Assembly: GCA_003671075.1 (NCBI GenBank) | Contig: QWPT01000024.1 | Location: forward strand, 1 to 39,516 | Length of the DNA stretch: 39,516 nucleotides | Direction: 5' to 3' | DNA from: Planctomycetota bacterium | GTDB taxonomy: Bacteria; Planctomycetota; Phycisphaerae; Phycisphaerales; SM1A02 | Shown: positions 34,279 to 39,516 of the stretch, piece after piece | How positions within the stretch are numbered: the first letter of the stretch is position 1 | How the letters are laid out: each line of letters starts with the position of its first letter | Notes under the pieces: generated by a model | Told to the model about the DNA's origin: nothing | The model's input: only the letters and a program-made list of their open reading frames with translations | The model's database searches: none | Program-made: the position numbers and the translations under genes

Positions 34279-34320
34279 CGCGCCCCGCGCATGACGAATG
34301 CGCGGGGCGCGGTGCTTTTT
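34279..34320 (+). terminator. Strong rho-independent terminator upstream of the rhodopsin gene
   Basis: A 14-bp perfect stem (cgcgccccgcgcat / atgcgcggggcgcg) with a 5-nt loop (gacga) is followed within 4 bases by TTTTT on the plus strand. It should stop read-through from the pseudogene side and isolate rhodopsin-blh as its own unit. Confidence 0.9.
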
Positions 34321-34622
34321 GCGGGCGCTCCACGGAAGGGGCCCGCGAGCACCGGTCTGTCCGTCGCGGTCTCAAGCACCGTGAAGTCGTCCACCGTGAA
34401 GTCGTCGCCCCTCGCCTCGAACACGCCGGCGAGGTCGGCCGCGTCATCCCTCCGCGAAAACGCTCCAAAACGGACGATTGTTTTCGCGATTGCCAAACCT
34501 CCGAATCCATCCCCGCTTGAAACGCTAACCAAGACGCGTGCGGGGTTGTTTTCCCGTCTGAACTTTTCCGACGGACGGGCCCACGGTGGGCGATTGTCCG
34601 CACGGGCTACAGGAGATCTCTA
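34321..34622. other. Leader region before rhodopsin; no convincing gene
   Basis: About 300 bp between the terminator and the rhodopsin start. Short open frames on both strands have no family match. A 15-bp tandem duplication (caccgtgaagtcgtc) lies at 34377-34406. A promoter for rhodopsin must lie in this stretch, but no clear -35/-10 pair was found; AGGAG at 34611-34615 is the ribosome-binding site. Confidence 0.6.
34377..34406. repeat. 15-bp tandem duplication in the rhodopsin leader
   Basis: Two exact copies of caccgtgaagtcgtc follow each other about 220 bp upstream of the rhodopsin gene. Confidence 0.9.
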
Positions 34623-35426
34623 GTGACGACAATACTCGCAGAAATGTCAACGACGATGCGCGCCCTAAACGCTGGGCTGTCCATTGAAGGGGTCACGATG
34701 TACCTCTTCTGGCTCTCGACCGTGGCGATGGGCGCCGGAATGTTCTACTTCTGGCTGCAGCGCAAGACGGTCGCGACGCAGTACCAGTCGGTCATGACGG
34801 TCGCTGGAATCATCTGCGCCGTGGCGGCGTTCCACTACTGGCGCATGAGTGGCATTTACATCGAGGGCGTCGCGAGCCTCTTCGACGACAACGGCAAGCG
34901 CATCGCGGGCGCCACGATCGGCCAGTTCCCGACTGCGTACCGCTACATCGACTGGCTCATCACGGTGCCGCTCCTCGTGCTCGAGATCCCGCTGCTCCTC
35001 AACCAGGGTAAGAAGGGCGCCGGGCTCTTCCGCACGCTCGTCGTTGCAGCGCTCGTGATGCTCGTCACCGCATGGGTCGCCGAAGAGAGCCCCACCGGCG
35101 GCTCGCAGTGGTGGACCTGGTACATCGTGAGCTGCTTCGCGTGGTTCTACATCGTGTTCGTCCTCTTCACGCAGGCGACCGCTGCGATGGCTTCCTCGCC
35201 GCCGAGCATCCAGGAGAGCCTCAAGACGCTCCGCCTCTTCGTGCTCGTGGGCTGGACCATCTACCCAGTCGGCTTCCTCATGGCGCTCGCAGGTGATCAG
35301 GGCGAGAGCTGGCGCGAGATTCTTTACAACATCGCCGATGTGATCAACAAGGTGTTCTTCGGCCTCGTCTGCTACCAGGGCGTGAAGGGTCTTCAGGATT
35401 CGAAGTCCCACGCTGCACACGCGTAA
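34623..35426 (+). CDS. Proteorhodopsin-type light-driven proton pump
   Basis: A 267-aa seven-helix membrane protein that uses retinal to move protons outward and so makes proton-motive force from light. Helix C reads RYIDWLITVPLLVLE: Arg107, Asp110 (proton acceptor), Thr114 and Glu121 (proton donor) give the D-T-E motif of outward proton pumps. Helix G has NIADVINKVFFGL with counter-ion Asp239 and Schiff-base Lys243. The proteorhodopsin-type His is His71 (AAFHYWRM). Leu118 aligns with residue 105 of proteorhodopsin, where Leu/Met gives green and Gln gives blue absorption, so green is predicted. The start is a GTG with AGGAG seven bases upstream. The blh gene begins 18 bp after the stop. About 25 residues precede the first helix, with no long signal sequence. 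Confidence 0.95.
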   Translation: MTTILAEMSTTMRALNAGLSIEGVTMYLFWLSTVAMGAGMFYFWLQRKTVATQYQSVMTVAGIICAVAAFHYWRMSGIYIEGVASLFDDNGKRIAGATIGQFPTAYRYIDWLITVPLLVLEIPLLLNQGKKGAGLFRTLVVAALVMLVTAWVAEESPTGGSQWWTWYIVSCFAWFYIVFVLFTQATAAMASSPPSIQESLKTLRLFVLVGWTIYPVGFLMALAGDQGESWREILYNIADVINKVFFGLVCYQGVKGLQDSKSHAAHA

Positions 35427-35444
35427 CAGAGGGGTTTCCCTGTC

Positions 35445-36515
35445 GTGAACGCTTCCCCGTCATCCGCCGCCGCGCGCGCGACGCCTCTCGAGGTGTCACC
35501 GCCGGCGGCGGGTGCGGGGAGCGTCGTTTTTGGCCCGCGCGCGCTTCCGTGGGCGGTGCTCGCGACGGCCCTCGCGCTGGGCGCGGCGGACCCGGCGCTC
35601 ACCGCTCGCGCGGCGCCGTGGCCGTTCATCGTGGCGCTCGTCGTCTTCGGCATGCCCCATGGCGCGGCTGATTGGACCGTGGCCGCGCGGCTCGCGAATC
35701 GCAACGATCTGCGCACGCGGCTCTTCGGCTTCAGCGGATATCTCGTGCTGATGGCGCTGAGCCTCGGGCTCATCGCCTGGCAGCCGGGCGTTGCGGCGAT
35801 GCTCTTTCTTCTTCTCACAATGATCCACTTCGGCATGGCGGACGCGACCGCGCTCGGTGGCGACGACGACGGCCCGCTCGCGCGCTGGGGACTGGCGCTC
35901 GGCCGCGGGCTTCTGCTTCTTGCGACGGCGTTCGCCGCGCACCCTGCCGAGGCGTGGGCACCGTTTGCAGAAATCGGCGAGGCGTTGTCGCCGCGGGCGT
36001 CGGCTGCGTGGCGGCCGGACCTCGGGACGCTGCAACAGTGCGCGCTCGTCGGCGTGGCGGCGGGCGTGGTGCTTGCGCTTGCGAGCGTCATCGCGCGCGC
36101 ACGCAGGGGCCACGCGCGCGACGCGGCGCTCGACCTCGTCGAACACGCGATGGTCGCCGCGGTCGCGACGCTGGCCGATCCCCTCTTCGCCGTCGGCTGC
36201 TATTTCATCGGCGTGCACGCGTTTCGACACACGAGGCGGCTCGCATGCACTTCGACGATCGTCGACCCCGCAGCGACGCCGCGCGGGCGCGGTGCGGGAT
36301 TCGTGCGGCGGTTGCTGCGCGTCCACCAGCTGAGCCAACCGCTGATGTGGCCGACGGCGCTCTGCCTCGCGCCCCTCTGCTGGCTGCTCGGCGGATTTAA
36401 CGCAGGCGCGATCGCCGCCGCGAGCATCGCGTTCTACATGATCACGACGCTGCCTCATCACCTGCTCGGGCTGAAGCTGCCCAAAGCAGATATGCCTCCC
36501 GCGGCAGCAAGCTGA
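35445..36515 (+). CDS. blh: Beta-carotene 15,15'-dioxygenase of the Brp/Blh family
   Basis: Cleaves beta-carotene to two retinal molecules, supplying the rhodopsin chromophore. The 356-aa polytopic membrane protein has the family's iron-binding His blocks: GMPHGAADW (His72), I-H-F-G-M-A-D (His128), GCYFIGVHAFRHTRR (His258, His262) and TTLPHHLLGL (His338/339). Several hydrophobic segments separate them, as in known Blh proteins. The first ~30 residues are an Ala/Pro-rich extension. Start GTG 35445 follows a GAGGGG about ten bases upstream. The gene is directly downstream of rhodopsin, the usual arrangement for a self-sufficient phototrophy cassette. Beta-carotene biosynthesis genes (crtE, crtB, crtI, crtY) are not in the window and must be elsewhere. 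Confidence 0.93.
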   Translation: MNASPSSAAARATPLEVSPPAAGAGSVVFGPRALPWAVLATALALGAADPALTARAAPWPFIVALVVFGMPHGAADWTVAARLANRNDLRTRLFGFSGYLVLMALSLGLIAWQPGVAAMLFLLLTMIHFGMADATALGGDDDGPLARWGLALGRGLLLLATAFAAHPAEAWAPFAEIGEALSPRASAAWRPDLGTLQQCALVGVAAGVVLALASVIARARRGHARDAALDLVEHAMVAAVATLADPLFAVGCYFIGVHAFRHTRRLACTSTIVDPAATPRGRGAGFVRRLLRVHQLSQPLMWPTALCLAPLCWLLGGFNAGAIAAASIAFYMITTLPHHLLGLKLPKADMPPAAAS

Positions 36516-36658
36516 GCTCCGGAGGTTCGCGCCGCGTTCACGCCGAGTTCGCGCTGAGTGCACGCCGAGTTCACGCTCGTCACCGCAATCGCGGGGGTGT
36601 AGAGGGGTGGGTGTTCGACGGTGATGCGCTGTTGGGATCGCTGGGCATGGGGACTGGT

Positions 36659-38071
36659 CTACCGCCACTCCTCGCGCAGCACCCGCGCAAAAACTGGATT
36701 TTTCGTGTGCACGCGATCCCACGACTGCACCAACCATGCGTGCGCCTCGTCCTGGCTCCAACCTTTACGGCGCATCGCCCACGCCTTGAGCACAAACGCC
36801 GTGCGGCTGTGCCCACCATGACAGTGGACGAGCACCGGCCGCGTGGGATCCTCGGCCAGCAGCGCATCGATCGACGCTACGGCATCGGCCAGCGCCGCGC
36901 GTGGATTCGCGTTGTCGTGCTCCTCGTACTGGTCGATCAGAAACACCTCGCGCCGCACCGCATGGCGCGCAAATGCGCCGCCCGTGCGGCACAGCGAGAC
37001 GACCGCCCAATCGGTCGGCGCCTTCGACGCACCCGTGAGATCGGCGGCGTAGATCGGAAGATCGGCGTGGACCCGCGTGGGTCCGCCCTCCGCGTCGCTC
37101 GGCGTGAACGGGACAGGCTTGTGACCGAGCAGCCCACGTGCGATCTCCTGCAGCGCGACGTAGTCGTAACGCCGTTCGCCCGTCGGGGTCTGCATCGCGC
37201 CGTGGACATACGTGGTCCAGCGGCTCGGGATCGCTTGGACGCCCCACCGTGCACCCGCGAGCGAACCCGCGACACATCCCACGGTGTCGGCGTCATCGCC
37301 GAGGTCGATCGCGGTGCGAACGGACTCTTCGAAGTCGCTCGCGTGGCGCACCGCCCACACCGCCTGCGCGAGGCAGGTCCACACGGTGCCGTTGCCGAAC
37401 TTCGCCTGCGCGGGAGTCCACGACGAGTCGAGGAGCGCGCGCCAGTGCTCGCGCGCGATGGGATGGAGCGCGGCGATGGCGCCGTCCATTGCGACGAACA
37501 TGTCCTCACCGAGCACGCCCGCGCGCACCATCGCGGTGTGGATCGCAACGCCCTCGTGATTCGCATCATCGTGATGAGTGAGCCGCGACTGGGCCCGCGC
37601 GAGAGCGACCGCGGACTCGAGCGGCCCTCGGAGCGTGAACAGCGCGACGGGCGTGTTGCGCATTAGCGAGCCGTTGCCTGCAGACTTGCCGCCGTTCGTC
37701 GTGTGCGCGTGCGCGGCGGCGCCCTCGTGCGATGCGCACGCAAGCGCGTGATGAGTCAGGATTCCGACATCCTTCGCCGTGCTCGCCCACGCGCGCCAGC
37801 GTGACCAGAGGTCCGCAGGATCGAGCGCGCTGCGCGTGAGCAACGACTCAGCCAGGGCGAGCCCCATGTGAGTGTCGTCGGTGAACTCGCCTGCTTCCCA
37901 AGAACCGCCGCCGATCATCTCGCCGCGGCCGCCAAGCACAGGCTGCGGAAAGCGCGCGGAGTAGAGGCCGCCGTGCTGGAACTCGAACGGCGCACCGAGG
38001 GCGTCGCCGACGGCTGAACCGACGAGGGCGCCGATGGCGTGTTGGGTTTGGATGGAGGGGTGGGTGGGCAT
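36659..38071 (-). CDS. ADP-ribosylglycohydrolase fused to a Cys-x5-Arg phosphatase-like domain
   Basis: A 470-aa cytoplasmic protein with two domains. Residues 1-320 are the DraG/ARH family: G-S-A-V-G-D-A-L-G-A-P at the start, E-F-T-D-D-T-H-M (magnesium Asp residues at 65-66) and D-L-G-D-D-A-D-T (259-263), where the second metal Asp residues sit. These enzymes remove ADP-ribose from proteins or small molecules. Residues about 330-470 hold V-L-V-H-C-H-G-G-H-S-R-T (Cys417, Arg423), the P-loop of protein tyrosine or dual-specificity phosphatases, with an upstream Asp-rich loop (LIDQYEEHDNAN) that may supply the general acid. AAGGGA lies before the ATG. It is convergent with blh and divergent from the HNH gene. 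The substrate is unknown. Confidence 0.88.
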   Translation of the reverse strand: MPTHPSIQTQHAIGALVGSAVGDALGAPFEFQHGGLYSARFPQPVLGGRGEMIGGGSWEAGEFTDDTHMGLALAESLLTRSALDPADLWSRWRAWASTAKDVGILTHHALACASHEGAAAHAHTTNGGKSAGNGSLMRNTPVALFTLRGPLESAVALARAQSRLTHHDDANHEGVAIHTAMVRAGVLGEDMFVAMDGAIAALHPIAREHWRALLDSSWTPAQAKFGNGTVWTCLAQAVWAVRHASDFEESVRTAIDLGDDADTVGCVAGSLAGARWGVQAIPSRWTTYVHGAMQTPTGERRYDYVALQEIARGLLGHKPVPFTPSDAEGGPTRVHADLPIYAADLTGASKAPTDWAVVSLCRTGGAFARHAVRREVFLIDQYEEHDNANPRAALADAVASIDALLAEDPTRPVLVHCHGGHSRTAFVLKAWAMRRKGWSQDEAHAWLVQSWDRVHTKNPVFARVLREEWR

Positions 38072-38244
38072 GGGTCCCTTTCGTGCGCATCAGTATCAAG
38101 GAACGAAGGCTCAGGGGCACGCTCAGGGCGAGGGCGATCAAAGAACCTGCACGCCGCCATGACCTGGACGACAGAGCGCCTGCATCGCCGAAGATCCCCC
38201 AATCTGGTCTCCTTTGGGCGTTGAACCTCCGCTAATCTCCCGCC

Positions 38245-39189
38245 GTGCAGATTCAACAATTCGTGACTGAAGTACAGCGCCAGCCCGTCTTCAGGCAAGA
38301 CGGCAAGCGAGCGCCCAACAAACCTCTTACGGTTCTGTTCGCTCTCGGGTTGGCTGGCAGATGCCAGCGAGTCATCCGATACGCCGACGCGGAACAGCGA
38401 TTGACTGAGTTGCTCATCCGTTTCGGACCCCCCCGAGATAATCCGAAGCCAGAGCAAGCCGTATGGAGACTGCGCGACCGCGAGCATCGAAGGTATCGGG
38501 TCTGGTACATCGAGAACCAGGAGCGTGTGGGCACGGTCGGTGACGACGATCCTCGTCTGAGCGATCTGCGCGCGCATGCAGCGTTTGGCCTGAGCGACGA
38601 GGCGTACGAGCTTTTCGCGGGAAAGCCACACATCGCGCGCTTCGCTGCGGAGTGCATCGCTGATGAACTGCTGCCCGACACCGAGCGCGAAGAGCTGCTC
38701 GAGGCCATCGGGCTCGGCGGCGAAGACTTCGCCGACGCGACGCAGGCGCAACAGGCCGACCTCGAGCTCCACCTTACAGAGCGAGAGCAAGTCCTCTCCA
38801 GGCGCTCACGGCGGTACGCAGCGTTCGCGAAGAAGGTCCTTGCGGCGTATGCACATCGCTGTGCGATTTGTTCGGTTGCGCCGAAGCTTGGCGAGAGACA
38901 CTTCGGGCTTGAAGCAGCGCACATCCGCTGGGTCCAAGCGGATGGCCCGGACACCATTCCGAACGGGCTCTGCTTGTGCCGAATGCACCATGTCGCACTG
39001 GATCGTGGCGCGATTACTTTCGACCGACAGCTGAAACTGGATATCTCTCCCCACCTCACGCGCAGCGGTGGCTTTGATGATTGGATTGGCAGGTACTACG
39101 GAACGAGGCTCCAGGCGCCTTCTCGAGCCGAAAATCATCCGCATGAGCAAGCGCTGGACTGGCATCGCTCGCAGGTCTTCAAGGGATAG
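38245..39189 (+). CDS. HNH endonuclease of the phosphorothioate-DNA-binding (SBD-HNH) type
   Basis: A 314-aa protein. The N-terminal half resembles the sulphur-binding domain of type IV restriction enzymes such as ScoMcrA/SprMcrA: GKRAPNKPLTVLFALG near residues 20-35, then Y-A-D-A-E-Q-R-L-T-E-L-L-I-R-F-G-P-P (45-63) and P-E-Q-A-V-W-R-L. The C-terminal half is an HNH nuclease: C-A-I-C (206-209), L-E-A-A-H-I-R-W-V (His226), N-G-L-C-L-C-R-M-H-H (Asn240, His248/249). This class cuts DNA that carries phosphorothioate linkages. The start is GTG 38245 with a weak ribosome-binding site. No dnd genes lie nearby, which fits an enzyme that restricts incoming modified DNA. The family assignment rests on motif order. 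Confidence 0.83.
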   Translation: MQIQQFVTEVQRQPVFRQDGKRAPNKPLTVLFALGLAGRCQRVIRYADAEQRLTELLIRFGPPRDNPKPEQAVWRLRDREHRRYRVWYIENQERVGTVGDDDPRLSDLRAHAAFGLSDEAYELFAGKPHIARFAAECIADELLPDTEREELLEAIGLGGEDFADATQAQQADLELHLTEREQVLSRRSRRYAAFAKKVLAAYAHRCAICSVAPKLGERHFGLEAAHIRWVQADGPDTIPNGLCLCRMHHVALDRGAITFDRQLKLDISPHLTRSGGFDDWIGRYYGTRLQAPSRAENHPHEQALDWHRSQVFKG

Positions 39190-39197
39190 CGCCGGTC

Positions 39198-39404
39198 ATG
39201 GGTGAACCTCGACGTGAACACTGCCCCACCCCCGACTGGTACTCCACCCACGCCGCCTGCTTCCGCGCGCGATGGCTCGCGAGGAACGCAGACGCGCAGA
39301 CCTGCGCGCTCCTCACGCAACCCGCGCCAATCGGCTTCGGCGCATCGATCGCCGACCGCGACACCGCGCGCATGATCGCGCAATGGGCGTACCCCACCCC
39401 CTAA
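39198..39404 (+). CDS. Small hypothetical protein (68 aa) downstream of the HNH gene
   Basis: An open frame begins 8 bp after the HNH stop. Third codon positions are strongly GC-rich. The protein has Trp, Tyr and Cys residues (PTPDWYSTHAACFRARWLA) but no recognised family or export signal. It may be translated with the nuclease gene. It ends 2 bp before the stop of a gene on the other strand. Confidence 0.45.
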   Translation: MGEPRREHCPTPDWYSTHAACFRARWLARNADAQTCALLTQPAPIGFGASIADRDTARMIAQWAYPTP

Positions 39405-39406
39405 CC

Positions 39407-39516
39407 CTACGCGCCGCTCCCGCCGAACATCGCCACCAGCTCCTCGCGCGTCATCGTGTTCACCGGAACCGTCCACTCCTCGCCGCTGGCCGCAACGCGC
39501 GCGCGCGGCGCCCCCG
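39407..39516 (-). CDS. C-terminal end of an unidentified protein (runs off the window)
   Basis: On the minus strand the last 110 bases read as open coding ending in V-A-A-S-G-E-E-W-T-V-P-V-N, then TMTREELVAMFGGSGA and a TAG stop at 39407-39409. GC-rich third positions support the frame. The fragment is too short to name; the E-E-L-V-A-M-F segment suggests a terminal helix. Confidence 0.5.
   Translation of the reverse strand, partial: GAPRARVAASGEEWTVPVNTMTREELVAMFGGSGA

Noticed and set aside
34227-34532. 101-aa minus-strand ORF with D-D-F-T-V-D-D-F-T-V
   Set aside because: The Asp/Phe repeat comes from a 15-bp tandem duplication; there is no start signal, and the frame crosses a terminator hairpin for the other strand.
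34291-34623. 110-aa plus-strand ORF before rhodopsin
   Set aside because: It starts inside the terminator loop and has no family; its stop abuts the rhodopsin start by chance.
39135-39476. 113-aa minus-strand Gly/Arg-rich ORF at the right end
   Set aside because: Its composition is that of a shadow frame; a neighbouring frame ending at 39407 and the plus-strand 39198 ORF have better third-position GC.

Overview
The window reads as chromosomal DNA of a high-GC member of the Planctomycetota, most likely order Phycisphaerales. The reasons are secreted proteins that end in paired dockerin-like motifs of the form N-x-D-G-x-V-N-x-x-D-L-A-x-L-L-x-x-W-G, a Cys-rich DPFCC motif in a pseudogene, and many lineage-type secreted hypotheticals. 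The placement is inferred from protein style only; no rRNA is present.

Left part (1-8.2 kb): the start of hpt follows gatB on the minus strand. Divergent from gatB are a cyclophilin and a translationally coupled LplT-like MFS transporter, then a proline-rich repeat protein, a tRNA-Cys and a secreted protein with duplicated halves. From 6.6 to 13.2 kb there are three secreted proteins with C-terminal dockerin-like pairs (a repeat-rich protein, a DNRLRE protein and an endonuclease/exonuclease/phosphatase-family protein) and a large Pro-rich/aromatic protein. From 13.4 to 16.8 kb lies an active/inactive pair of M16 peptidases that ends at a strong terminator.

Middle part (16.8-33.7 kb): mostly minus strand. 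One run is parA with a long low-complexity tail, a VanZ-like membrane protein, an FAD oxidoreductase, a lipoprotein, murJ and a membrane-anchored coiled-coil protein closed by its own terminator. A second run is HIT, nadC, birA and a secreted hypothetical. Also present are a glutamate-dehydrogenase-like protein that lacks the usual active-site lysines and a CBM9-like secreted protein.

Right part (33.7-39.5 kb): looks accessory. A frameshifted dockerin-protein pseudogene, a strong terminator and short tandem duplications precede a two-gene phototrophy unit: a proteorhodopsin-type proton pump (DTE motif) and blh, the enzyme that cleaves beta-carotene to retinal. Beyond it are an ADP-ribosylglycohydrolase fused to a Cys-x5-Arg phosphatase domain, an SBD-HNH-type (phosphorothioate-DNA) restriction endonuclease, a small ORF and the end of an unidentified gene. 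Some stretches here are visibly richer in G+C than the M16 region.

A theme of the whole window is short tandem duplication. Units inside genes are 12, 15 or 63 bp, which keeps frame; units between genes are often 13-14 bp; and a 13-bp duplication coincides with a frameshift in the pseudogene. The most interesting items are the rhodopsin-blh pair, the degenerate glutamate dehydrogenase and this repeat-expansion pattern.
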